The translations under genes and the position numbers were made by a program. This document shows, piece by piece, positions 1 through 8,583 of a DNA stretch of 64,000 nucleotides. Below the pieces are notes generated by a model. The model was not told the DNA's origin, searched no databases, and was given only the letters and a program-made list of their open reading frames with translations. The DNA is taken from NCBI GenBank assembly GCA_031082155.1, contig JAVHLL010000013.1:1-64000 (forward strand), read 5' to 3'. Each line of letters starts with the position of its first letter. The stretch's first letter is position 1. This DNA comes from Thermodesulfovibrionales bacterium. GTDB lineage: Bacteria; Nitrospirota; Thermodesulfovibrionia; Thermodesulfovibrionales; SM23-35.

Positions 1-126
1 AATATCAAAGGCTCTATAAATTCAGTAGCGATATGCAATTGTGACACAGTCTGTTGTCGGGAATGACATGCATATTTTTTCTGTCGTTCTGTAGAAAAGT
101 TGCATGGACTTTACCATGGAGGAGTT

Positions 127-519
127 ATGGTCAGACATTTAAATGTAAAAACCAAATCCCGCAATGAATTCGTTGATATCACCGACATAGTCCAGGAAGC
201 AGTAAAAGATGCGGGGGTTACGAAAGGAATCTGTTTCCTTTATGTCCCGCATACCACCGCGGGGATTACTATCAACGAAGGGGCGGATCCGAGTGTGCAG
301 CGTGACATCATGAATGCCCTCAGCAGGCTTGTTCCCCATGAAATGAACTACTCCCACAGGGAGGGCAATGCCGATGCCCATATCAAATCAACACTCGTCG
401 GAAATTCAGTGAATGTGGTCATAGACGAAGGGAAGTTGGTCCTCGGTACCTGGCAGGCTATTTTCTTCTGCGAGTTCGACGGCCCCCGGCACAGAAGGAT
501 AGCGGTCAAATTCCTGTGA
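127..519 (+). CDS. YjbQ/UPF0047 family protein
   Basis: A 130-residue protein of the YjbQ (UPF0047, secondary thiamine-phosphate synthase-like) family. The family signature is visible as HTTAGITINEGADPSVQ near residues 41-57 and the closing GTWQAIFFCEFDGPR block. Length matches the family (130-140 aa). The ATG at 127 is chosen because GGAGGAG lies at 118-124; an in-frame TTG at 100 would add nine residues with no ribosome site of its own. Some members have weak thiamine-phosphate synthase activity when overproduced, but the physiological role is not settled. The stop codon overlaps the next gene (TGATG), so the two are probably translated together. Family assignment is firm, function is not. 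Confidence 0.88.
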   Translation: MVRHLNVKTKSRNEFVDITDIVQEAVKDAGVTKGICFLYVPHTTAGITINEGADPSVQRDIMNALSRLVPHEMNYSHREGNADAHIKSTLVGNSVNVVIDEGKLVLGTWQAIFFCEFDGPRHRRIAVKFL

Positions 520-1448
520 TGTATGCCGTACAGGGAATGAGAAAAATTTGTTTGACCAGAATCTGCATATTGGATGACCCTCATTTTTGTGACAGAAAGA
601 AGAGTAAACCTTTGCCTGTAGAGAAAATACAGGATAATTCCCAGTCACTCCGTGAAGAGATAAAACGGCTCAGGAGGTCCCTTACGGAGCTCACCCCGTC
701 TCTTGACGTCCTCCTTAAACGAAGGGGGTTCAGGATATTCAAAAGAGAACCTGCAGATGATTTGCTCCTTCCCGAAGCTGCGTTTATTGACGGATTCTAC
801 GAGATGCTGAAAAAATATTCCTTCCGGCTTTTCCTCCGTGAGGTTATCAAACACCAGCGGTCCTTCGGGGTTGAACAGGTTACGCGGTATGCAACTGCCG
901 AAGTTACCCGCGAATATCTGGAGTATCTCAGACATGTCGGTCTCGTGAAAACAGCGCAGGAGGGTTTCAAACTCGCACAGGACCGGATCAAGAGCTTTGG
1001 CGAGACACTCGAATGGTTTGTGGCGGAGATATTCAGGCGGGAGTTTGAAGCCGAGGCTGTCTGGGGGATTCGGTTCAAACGGCCGAACGTAGGCGGTGAC
1101 TACGACCTTCTCGCGAAAGTAGACGGTTCCATCCTCTATATGGAGGTCAAGTCATCACCGCCGAAACAGATTTGTCAGGCCGAAATATCGGCTTTTTTTG
1201 ACCGGGTTTTGGACCTTCTTCCGGAAATAAGCGTCTTCTTTGTGGACACGGAGTTGAGGATGAAGGACAAGATCGTCCCCATGTTTGAGGAAGAATCAGG
1301 TAAACGGCATGATGCTCCGCCCCCGGCGCTCCGGCTGGAAAAAGAACTCTTCCAGATAGGGGACAGGATATTTATCATGAATGCCAAAGACAGTATCCCC
1401 GCGAATATCGAAAAGGTGCTCAGCCGGTTTTTCAGAGGCAACCGGTAA
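519..1448 (+). CDS. Putative PD-(D/E)XK-fold nuclease-like protein
   Basis: About 309 residues that I do not recognise as a named family. The first 140 residues are charged and helical (REEIKRLRRSLTELTPSLDVLLKRR). The C-terminal half carries a motif typical of the PD-(D/E)XK nuclease fold: GGDYDLLAKVDG with Asp196, then ILYMEVKSSP with Glu209-Val-Lys211. This is what is seen; nuclease activity is inference. The start overlaps the yjbQ stop by one base (TGATG), which suggests coupling; an ATG at 537 is a possible alternative and neither has a good ribosome site. No methylase or specificity gene is adjacent, so a classical restriction system is unlikely. A housekeeping repair or RNA-processing role is equally possible. 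Confidence 0.6.
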   Translation: MYAVQGMRKICLTRICILDDPHFCDRKKSKPLPVEKIQDNSQSLREEIKRLRRSLTELTPSLDVLLKRRGFRIFKREPADDLLLPEAAFIDGFYEMLKKYSFRLFLREVIKHQRSFGVEQVTRYATAEVTREYLEYLRHVGLVKTAQEGFKLAQDRIKSFGETLEWFVAEIFRREFEAEAVWGIRFKRPNVGGDYDLLAKVDGSILYMEVKSSPPKQICQAEISAFFDRVLDLLPEISVFFVDTELRMKDKIVPMFEEESGKRHDAPPPALRLEKELFQIGDRIFIMNAKDSIPANIEKVLSRFFRGNR

Positions 1449-1790
1449 GTACCGCTGCAAGCTTGAGATTGAAGCCAGGAGTAAGGTAAGAAAGGAAAGG
1501 AAGCGCAACTCCATGTCTGTCAAAGAACGCTGGAAGGGAACAACCCCTATTCACTTATATTTTTGACTCAAGCGCAAAAAAAGATACTCCTTTCTCCGAT
1601 ATCGACATCGCAATCTATACCTCAGAAGATTTTTTATGGCAAGACTATTATTTGCTTTATGGAGAATGCTCAAAAATGCTTCATTTCTCTCCCCTTCCTG
1701 TGTAAGCCGTTACATAATACTGTAACCCCAATTGCCATTTTCCCTGCCGATACCAATGAAACTATCCATAAAAATCAAATAGTTGCTAAA
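1449..1790. other. Intergenic, no gene seen
   Basis: About 340 bases between the nuclease-like gene and the pilus promoter. Short open frames exist here (for example 1563-1811 on the plus strand) but they lack a ribosome site and run across the sigma-54 promoter. No terminator hairpin with a T-run is evident. Confidence 0.5.
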
Positions 1791-1807
1791 TGGCACGTCA
1801 GTTGCAT
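1791..1807 (+). promoter_or_regulatory. Sigma-54 (RpoN) promoter for the pilus operon
   Basis: TGGCACGTCAGTTGCAT matches the RpoN consensus TGGCACG-N4-TTGCA with no mismatch in the core. The invariant GG (1792-1793) and GC (1804-1805) dinucleotides are ten bases apart as required. The start site would be near 1817, leaving an 86-base leader before the ribosome site GGAGGG of the PilY1-like gene. RpoN promoters of pilin genes need a PilR-type activator; none is encoded in this window. Confidence 0.88.
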
Positions 1808-1902
1808 TTAAAATGTCTGTATGTTTGACCAATCAGAGAAGGCTTGTCTTTTAAGGGGTATCCAAACAGTATTTTCTTTTTTGATAGAATCGGAGGGATA
1901 AA

Positions 1903-4900
1903 ATGAAAAGTTTCAGCAAATCGATAAAAATTCTGCCATTTCTGGCAATACTATTTCTCTTATGCCTATCCCCGGCGCAGGGGGCAATGAGCGATTACTG
2001 CATTACCCCTCCTTTTATTGTCGGGGGCGTCAATCCGAACCTGCTCCTGATGCTCGATAATTCAGCAAGTATGTTTGACCTTGCCTATCTTGATAAAGGT
2101 TCTGCAACCCGGGACCCCCTGTATTGCTCCGACAGGACTTATAATTACAACCAGCGTTATGCTGGATATTTTCAGGACTTTTGGCATTATTACGAATACA
2201 ATTTTTCGAATGGTTACTTTGAAGAGGTATCTGCCCCTGTTTGGACGAGTTGCAATAAATACATCCCCGGCACTTTGTGTGTCAACGGAACCAACCTCGA
2301 TAATACCAGCACTCCGAAAACAGTGACTAAATTTGTCGCAGAAGGGAATTACCTGAACTGGCTTTCTGTATCCAAATTTGACATCCAGAAGGGGATACTT
2401 ACAGGAGGAAAGTATATTGATAAGATGTGCGCATCATCAACTGAGGTAACAACCTTATCTTGTGCTACAGATGCCGACTGCCCGACTGGAGATACCTGCA
2501 TTGATGTTGCAGAGAATTATATGAAGGCAGAGACAAGGGGATGTGTCGGGAGGAGGTTTCTTAAGCTGCCACTCCAGGAACATGATGAGGTCTGGGATGA
2601 AAGTGGAACACATACACCATTAGGATTGACGTTCGCAATAAAAGGGCCTGATCATCCTTATAGTACGACATTACTCTCGCCCGGTGGTCAGACATACCTG
2701 GAAATATATGCGGGGACTTATGACATAGATGGCGATTGTGCGGATGCTATTGATGCTATTATCGACGGGGAGCACAAAAATGTCATTACAGGGTACTTGG
2801 AGCTTTGCCTGAATTACAGCAGCCAGGGCCAGGCAAAATACTGCTCTCTTGATTTCAACACGCAATGTGACGACGATACTGACTGTGCCGGAACACCAGG
2901 AACCTGCAACGTAGTCAGTGACGGAGTATGCGGGACAGTGAATAACGGAGTTTGTTCAATTACTACTACCGGAGACTGTACTCCAAATAACGGGACTTGT
3001 TCGGCGAGCAAAGTGTGTATCGGCGGAAGCGATGCCGGAACAGCCTGCAATAACAATAACAAATGTGATAGTAAACTTTGTTCCAAAATATGTCAGGGTG
3101 GAGGAAAAGATGGTTCAACCTGCACCGTCAATGCTGACTGCAATTACAGTTCCTGCACAGCAGGCAAAATCGGAAGTATCTGTATCACAGACGCGAATTG
3201 TGACGTGCAAAACTGCACCTCAGGCCTAGTTGGAAATGCGTGTGTTGCCAATTCTGACTGCAACACCAAAGAATGTACCGCAGGTCTTGTTGGAAATGCT
3301 TGCAGTTTCAACACAGATTGCAATTCGGGATTAGGCACATGCAGTGCGGGCAATATTGGTGCCCCTTGTGCTCTTGATATCGAATGCGGCATCGGCTATA
3401 AAGGATTCTGCCAGAAACCAGTGACATCGCAGATCAAGACCACTTTTACCCAGAGTGTCCATGAGTGCACCCAGTACTGGGACACTGGGGCGCTTGTTGG
3501 GAATAATTGGCTTCCTATGATAACGAATCCGGAGGGATGCAATCAGATGTACAAGGACCTTTTTACCTGCAGAGGCGGATCAAGGGATACCCAATTATGT
3601 GAAACAGACGCAGACTGCCCGAGCGGAGAATGCATCAATGGTCCTGAGGCAATACGGCCGGGGAGTCCGGTACTGATATGCAGTCTCGGGTATGCCGGAT
3701 ATTGTGCCAGCTCAACATGCAGTGGAGGAGTGAATAACGGAATGAACTGCATGGTTCCTGCAGACTGCCCGGGTGGTAAATGCTGGCAAAGCACCATCTG
3801 GAATCCAAGAGAGTATGCAACAGTCGACCTCTGCGTCCAGACAAAATTCGAAGAATACTGTGCCGGTGCACAGGAGCCGCCGGTGACTGACCCCTCTGAC
3901 GACCCATCTACTACAGAGAATTTCGATAATCTGCCTGCAATTATCGGCGATATGGCTGTCGGGTCACAACTGGGATACCCTCTTATATATGCGGGATGTA
4001 CTTCAAATTGTGCGCTGGCAGTGAAGCTGAAGGCTGCTACACCCCCCACCGGCCTGATCCAGGAATTTGAAGACCTGATCCATTTCGGGGCGATGCGGTT
4101 CAACTACTATGGCACTTCTTCCGAATGTCCCGCAAATATCCCCTGCGAAAAAATCTGCCAGAATGCCCTCACAACCTGCAGGTTGACCTCTGATTGTCCT
4201 CAGGGAGACAGTTGCGTGGCTGCTACGAATCTGGACGGCGCCCGTATCATTAATTCAGGCGCGAAAGAAGGATATATTCTGGGAAGATGTTCGACCGCGA
4301 CAACAACGACCTGTACAACCCCGGTTCATTGCCCGGCTGGTGAGGCATGTTTGTATTCCGTGGGGAATCACTCCACAGGATTTATCAAGGCTCTTGACAA
4401 CATTTTTGCGAGCACCTGGACGCCGTTTTCCGAAGGGTTCTATAATGCAATCGGTTACTTTGCCCAGAGAACCGACATACGTATAAATGATTCAGCAGAC
4501 CTCCGTTACAAAGATTTCGCCACAGAAGCAGAGAGTTCTGATTTTAAGGACCCCGTGCAGTACCTCTGTCAGAAAAACAATATCCTGCTTGTCACTGATG
4601 GTATGTCTACGGCTGATCTCCATGCGAGCGTAACTGCGCTGGTAACTACCTATAATGATGGTGACGGCCAGATCAATACGACTGCCTCTGCAACATGTCC
4701 GGAATATGCGGGTAGCAGGAACCTCGACGATTTGTCGTGGCTCGGGAAGCACAAGAATATCAATGATTTCACTGAGACGCCACTCTCGACGGACCCGGCG
4801 ATTAACAGCAAAACGATCACAACCCATGTGGTATTCAACGGAACGGCAAGCAACGACCCGGGCGAATGTAATCCTGATACCTTATTAGATCAGACGGCAG

Positions 4901-7422
4901 ACAATGGAGGAGGAACGTATCAGCGTGCTGAAGACCCTGCATCGTTACGGCAGGCGCTGCGCGAAGCATTCCTCCTGATCGCAGGGAAAGCGGCGTCGGG
5001 AACTGCAGCGTCGGTGCTCGCATCCGGGGAAGGTACAGGAGCGAACCTGGTACAGGCAATATTCTATCCTGAAAGGACTTTTGGCGCCACTGAGATAGCA
5101 TGGACAGGATCGATGAAAAACCTGTGGTATCACATAGACCCGTTCCTGGGCAACAGCACGATCAGGGAAGACACGGTACAGGACAAGACACTCAGGCTTG
5201 ACAACGACTATATCGTGAACTTCTTCTTTAATCCGTCGACCAACCTCACCGAGGCAAAGCTTTTTACGGATGCAGACGGTGACGGGGTGAAGGATTCAGC
5301 AACACCTGCCTCTACGGTTTATTTTGAGAACATAAAGAACCTGTGGGAATCGGGGCAAAGGCTTTGGGAAACCCTGCCTGCAGACCGGATTATCTACACG
5401 ACCACAGATGAAAGCACCCGTTTAAGCTTTGCGTCTACTTCTCTCGCAGGCAACCCTGCGCTTATAACTCTTCTCCAGTCTCCCAATGAAGCAGCAGCAG
5501 CAAAACTGATGAACTATGTGCGGGGTACTGATTACGGGAGCAAGTTCTGTTCTCGCGCCGTATCTACGGCCTGTACGCAGAACACCGACTGTCCTGATGT
5601 TGCTACGGGGGAAACATGCTTAGAGTACAGGAACAGGACAGTGACTATCGGAGCGACAAGCAGGCCGTGGAAGCTTGGGGACGTAATCAATTCGACGCCC
5701 CGGATAGCCTCATGGGTGCCGATGAATTTCTACTATAAAACATATCAGGACAAGAGCTATAAGGCGTTCACCGAAAGCAGTACCTACACCGACCGCGGTA
5801 TGGTATTTGTGGGCGCCAACGACGGGATGCTGCATGCATTTAATCTTGGGTACTTAAAGCTGTTTGAAGACAAGTTCAAGAAGGCGCAGTTATGTAATTC
5901 TGCGAATGACTGCACCACAGCGAATATAGGCAGGGAAGAATGGGCATTCATACCAAAGAACGCGCTTCCGTACCTTCAGTATATGGCAGACCCGGGGTAC
6001 TGTCATCTCTATTTCACAGACCTGACGCCGTATATCTTTGATGCAAGTATCGGCGGCTTGCCAAATGCAGACAAACCGGAAAACGGATCGAGCTGGAGGA
6101 CGATTCTGATTGGAGGAATGCGCCTTGGAGGAGCGTGCAAGGACGTAGCGAGCAGCCTTGGGGTGCAGGTGCCGATTGCGACCGAGGGATATTCGTCGTA
6201 TTTTGCCCTTGACATAACAGACCAGGATAATCCCCAAGTACTCTGGGAGTTTTCGAACGCGGATATCGCCGATCCTTCCGGAACGGGCAAGCTTGGTTTT
6301 GCAACAACCGGACCTGCGATACTGAGAGTCAGTGAGAAAAAAGTGGATGGCATAACTCCTAATCATACGAAAAACGGACATTGGTTTGTGGTATTCGGCT
6401 CCGGGCCGACTGGCCCGATCAATACAACTACCCATCAGTTTATGGGGTATTCTGACCAGAACCTGAAGGTGTTTGTGCTTGACCTGGCAACAGGGGCGCT
6501 TTTAAGAACATTTGATACCGCTATCCCCTATGCGTTTTCCGGTTCAATGTACCAGGCAGCGATTGATTTTGACCAGAACGACACGACAAAAAATGGGTTT
6601 TACTCAGATGATGCACTGTATTTCGGTTTCACAAGAGCGGAAACCAATCCTCCGGTTGCAACGACAAAATGGAACATGGGAGGAGTGCTCCGGCTATTGA
6701 CAAAAGATGATTCGGACCCGGCCAACTGGACCCTGAGTACCGTAATAGGATGTAATGAGAGTATCTCAGCGACGGACTGTGTAGGGCCTATCACCGCAGG
6801 TATTGCAAAGCTCCAGAATTACAAGGATGATACGGTCCGTCTCTTTTTCGGATCAGGAAGATTTTTCTACAGGGTTGCAGATGTAATTGACGATGCAGAC
6901 ATTGGGAGAAGGCTCTATGGGGTGAAGGAGCCCTGTTATTCGTCAAGCGGTGTCGAAGCGACATGTGACAATTCTGATAAAGTTGCGTGGACCGATTTAA
7001 CCGAGGCGGCTGATGCGGACGGTACATCGGATTCTGACGGTTGGTATATAAACCTTGACAGTTCTGCCGGCACATTAAAGGCAGAGCGGATGGTTACCGA
7101 CGCGCTTGCTACTGGGATCGGGGCGGTCTTTTTTACCACGACGAAGCCTTCTGCAGATGTATGCGAGTTTGGAGGGGCCTCACATCTCTGGGCGGTGAAA
7201 TACGACACGGGGGGCGCGGTAAGCAGCAACGTATTGAGAGGCAGGGCGCTGTTGCAGGTTTCTACAGGATCGATAGAGGAGGTATCGCTGAAGGAGGCGT
7301 TTACCGAGAAAGATGGCAGAAGGACCCCTGCGTTCCAGGGAGTTCCGCCGGCAGGCACACCTCCCGGCATAATGATACCGCCGAAACCAATGGACAGGAT
7401 ACTGCACATACGGGAGCAATAG
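1903..7422 (+). CDS. pilY1: PilY1/PilC-like type IV pilus tip adhesin, very large, Cys-rich
   Basis: An 1839-residue secreted protein. Residues 1-28 form a signal peptide (hydrophobic core ILPFLAILFLLCLS, then AQGA). A von Willebrand A-like domain begins with the MIDAS-type motif Asp52-Asn-Ser-Ala-Ser56 and includes NNILLVTDG near residue 893. The conserved element GKAASGTAASVLASG follows near 1028. A calcium-loop-like DADGDGVKD lies near 1123. The C-terminal PilC beta-propeller runs from about 1260 (GDVINSTPR, GMVFVGANDGMLHAF) to about 1800. The VWA region is interrupted by many cysteine modules of the form C-x(n)-DC-x(n)-C (about residues 176-510, 545-640, 745-830, again near 1220). PilY1 proteins are usually 1000-1200 residues, so this one is greatly expanded. 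The start is set by GGAGGG before ATG. First gene of the RpoN-dependent pilus operon. Confidence 0.9.
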   Translation: MKSFSKSIKILPFLAILFLLCLSPAQGAMSDYCITPPFIVGGVNPNLLLMLDNSASMFDLAYLDKGSATRDPLYCSDRTYNYNQRYAGYFQDFWHYYEYNFSNGYFEEVSAPVWTSCNKYIPGTLCVNGTNLDNTSTPKTVTKFVAEGNYLNWLSVSKFDIQKGILTGGKYIDKMCASSTEVTTLSCATDADCPTGDTCIDVAENYMKAETRGCVGRRFLKLPLQEHDEVWDESGTHTPLGLTFAIKGPDHPYSTTLLSPGGQTYLEIYAGTYDIDGDCADAIDAIIDGEHKNVITGYLELCLNYSSQGQAKYCSLDFNTQCDDDTDCAGTPGTCNVVSDGVCGTVNNGVCSITTTGDCTPNNGTCSASKVCIGGSDAGTACNNNNKCDSKLCSKICQGGGKDGSTCTVNADCNYSSCTAGKIGSICITDANCDVQNCTSGLVGNACVANSDCNTKECTAGLVGNACSFNTDCNSGLGTCSAGNIGAPCALDIECGIGYKGFCQKPVTSQIKTTFTQSVHECTQYWDTGALVGNNWLPMITNPEGCNQMYKDLFTCRGGSRDTQLCETDADCPSGECINGPEAIRPGSPVLICSLGYAGYCASSTCSGGVNNGMNCMVPADCPGGKCWQSTIWNPREYATVDLCVQTKFEEYCAGAQEPPVTDPSDDPSTTENFDNLPAIIGDMAVGSQLGYPLIYAGCTSNCALAVKLKAATPPTGLIQEFEDLIHFGAMRFNYYGTSSECPANIPCEKICQNALTTCRLTSDCPQGDSCVAATNLDGARIINSGAKEGYILGRCSTATTTTCTTPVHCPAGEACLYSVGNHSTGFIKALDNIFASTWTPFSEGFYNAIGYFAQRTDIRINDSADLRYKDFATEAESSDFKDPVQYLCQKNNILLVTDGMSTADLHASVTALVTTYNDGDGQINTTASATCPEYAGSRNLDDLSWLGKHKNINDFTETPLSTDPAINSKTITTHVVFNGTASNDPGECNPDTLLDQTADNGGGTYQRAEDPASLRQALREAFLLIAGKAASGTAASVLASGEGTGANLVQAIFYPERTFGATEIAWTGSMKNLWYHIDPFLGNSTIREDTVQDKTLRLDNDYIVNFFFNPSTNLTEAKLFTDADGDGVKDSATPASTVYFENIKNLWESGQRLWETLPADRIIYTTTDESTRLSFASTSLAGNPALITLLQSPNEAAAAKLMNYVRGTDYGSKFCSRAVSTACTQNTDCPDVATGETCLEYRNRTVTIGATSRPWKLGDVINSTPRIASWVPMNFYYKTYQDKSYKAFTESSTYTDRGMVFVGANDGMLHAFNLGYLKLFEDKFKKAQLCNSANDCTTANIGREEWAFIPKNALPYLQYMADPGYCHLYFTDLTPYIFDASIGGLPNADKPENGSSWRTILIGGMRLGGACKDVASSLGVQVPIATEGYSSYFALDITDQDNPQVLWEFSNADIADPSGTGKLGFATTGPAILRVSEKKVDGITPNHTKNGHWFVVFGSGPTGPINTTTHQFMGYSDQNLKVFVLDLATGALLRTFDTAIPYAFSGSMYQAAIDFDQNDTTKNGFYSDDALYFGFTRAETNPPVATTKWNMGGVLRLLTKDDSDPANWTLSTVIGCNESISATDCVGPITAGIAKLQNYKDDTVRLFFGSGRFFYRVADVIDDADIGRRLYGVKEPCYSSSGVEATCDNSDKVAWTDLTEAADADGTSDSDGWYINLDSSAGTLKAERMVTDALATGIGAVFFTTTKPSADVCEFGGASHLWAVKYDTGGAVSSNVLRGRALLQVSTGSIEEVSLKEAFTEKDGRRTPAFQGVPPAGTPPGIMIPPKPMDRILHIREQ

Positions 7423-7457
7423 GATGAGAATAAATTGGATAAATATTCATTAGAAAA

Positions 7458-7525
7458 TCTCTCCTTACCCCTCTTTACCACAGAGGGGTACTATGCCTCC
7501 CTTTAGCAAAGGGAGATCGGGAGGG
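7458..7525. repeat. Dispersed C-rich/G-rich palindromic repeat
   Basis: Two adjacent hairpins: CCCCTCT (7468-7474) with AGAGGGG (7482-7488), and CCTCCCTTT (7496-7504) with AAAGGGAG (7508-7515), followed by GGGAGGG. The same pattern (C-run, CTT, short loop, AAG, G-run, spacer, second G-run) occurs inside hemC and purL in this window, so this looks like an intergenic copy of a repeat family. It may also attenuate transcription between the PilY1-like gene and the minor pilins; no T-run typical of a terminator follows directly. Confidence 0.7.
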
Positions 7526-7547
7526 ATTTTATTAGAACAATGTTATT

Positions 7548-8132
7548 ATGAGACTGTTAATAAATAACATAAAGGACACCAAAGGGGTAACACTGATCGA
7601 ACTGCTGGTAGTAGTCAGTATAGTCGGTATACTGGTTATTGCCCTCGGGTTCTCCTATGAAGGATGGATCGGGAATTACCGGCTTGAGAGTGCAACAAAA
7701 GACATGTATGCTGATCTGATGGAAGCGAAGACGAGGGCACTGACAAGGACGAGGGCGCATTTCATAACTATTACCGCAACGCAATATATTATTTATGAAG
7801 ATACGAACACTGCCCCAGACGGCAACGGAACGCTTGAGACAGCTTCTGATACTGTAGTGTTGCAAAAGACAATAGCGAACAAATACGAGTTGAAGATGGT
7901 GAGCGCAGGCGCATTCCCCCAGACCATCATAATGGACACAAGGGGGATGATAACCCCTGTGATAACTTTCCGGATAGATCCCGGACACCCTGCATGTTGT
8001 CCTACTAAAACTTGTGGGGCTACTGATGCATTGAGATGTCGCTATCCTGACTACGATTGCATCTTGGTAAGCCAGATTAGGATACAGACGGGGAAATACA
8101 ATGGGACAACTACAACCTGTGATCCGAAATAA
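7548..8132 (+). CDS. FimT/GspH-like minor pseudopilin (first copy)
   Basis: A 194-residue prepilin. The class III leader is short and positively charged (MRLLINNIKDTKG), cut by prepilin peptidase before VTLIELLVVVSIVGILVIAL, with Glu at +5. The rest fits the GspH/FimT family: YRLESATKDMYADLMEAKTRALTR, then a beta-rich head with cysteine pairs near the end. FimT-type minor pilins prime pilus assembly, and some bind DNA. No good ribosome site precedes the ATG; the nearest purine tract belongs to the repeat at 7511-7525, about 22 bases off, so translation may depend on the upstream gene. A paralogue lies at 11337. Confidence 0.85.
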   Translation: MRLLINNIKDTKGVTLIELLVVVSIVGILVIALGFSYEGWIGNYRLESATKDMYADLMEAKTRALTRTRAHFITITATQYIIYEDTNTAPDGNGTLETASDTVVLQKTIANKYELKMVSAGAFPQTIIMDTRGMITPVITFRIDPGHPACCPTKTCGATDALRCRYPDYDCILVSQIRIQTGKYNGTTTTCDPK

Positions 8133-8583
8133 GAAGCAGAACTTTTTCGTCACGCAAGACGGCGTCAGCCTTGTTGAGGTGATGATTGCGCTTGTGGTGT
8201 TGCTTCTTGTGTTCATGGGGCTGTTGCAGGCTGCATTGCTGGGGATCGACAGTAATATGCGAAACATCCTGAGGGACGAGGCAGTAAATGTTGCAGCGAT
8301 GAGGATGGAAGAGGCGCGGAGCATGCTGTTTGATAATGTAGTGGATGATACTGCCGATACAATTACTGATGACACTCTTAACCTTGCTGCATGCCCTGCC
8401 GGGGACAACCCCTATCCCGTGGAGGTAGACAGGAACTTCAGGAACATACAGGATTTTCCTTTTGGCACGAACAGGACGGTGATTGATCTGAATGCGGATA
8501 CGAAGCAGATTCAGATACTGGTGAGATGGGAGTACAAGAACGAATGTTACACCCACAGCGCAACGACGTTGAGGAGAAGATGA
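8101..8583 (+). CDS. PilV-like minor pilin
   Basis: A 160-residue prepilin that overlaps the end of the FimT-like gene by 32 bases in another frame. Leader MGQLQPVIRNKKQNFFVTQDG, then VSLVEVMIALVVLLLVFMG with Glu at +5, followed by EAVNVAAMRMEEAR, typical of PilV/PulJ-type minor pilins. The ATG at 8101 is preceded by GGGG at 8091-8094. The stop overlaps the next start (ATGA at 8580). Order FimT, PilV, PilW, PilX matches minor-pilin operons such as fimU-pilVWX. Confidence 0.82.
   Translation: MGQLQPVIRNKKQNFFVTQDGVSLVEVMIALVVLLLVFMGLLQAALLGIDSNMRNILRDEAVNVAAMRMEEARSMLFDNVVDDTADTITDDTLNLAACPAGDNPYPVEVDRNFRNIQDFPFGTNRTVIDLNADTKQIQILVRWEYKNECYTHSATTLRRR

Noticed and set aside
1563-1811. Open frame of 82 codons upstream of the PilY1 gene
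   Set aside because: No ribosome site, no recognisable protein features, and it overlaps the sigma-54 promoter.
5890-6435. Long open frame on the minus strand within the PilY1 gene
   Set aside because: Mirror of the coding frame; Arg/Ser-rich with no family resemblance.
7557-8408. 283-codon minus-strand frame opposite the minor pilins
   Set aside because: Covers two pilin genes with clear type IV leaders on the plus strand; low-complexity sequence.
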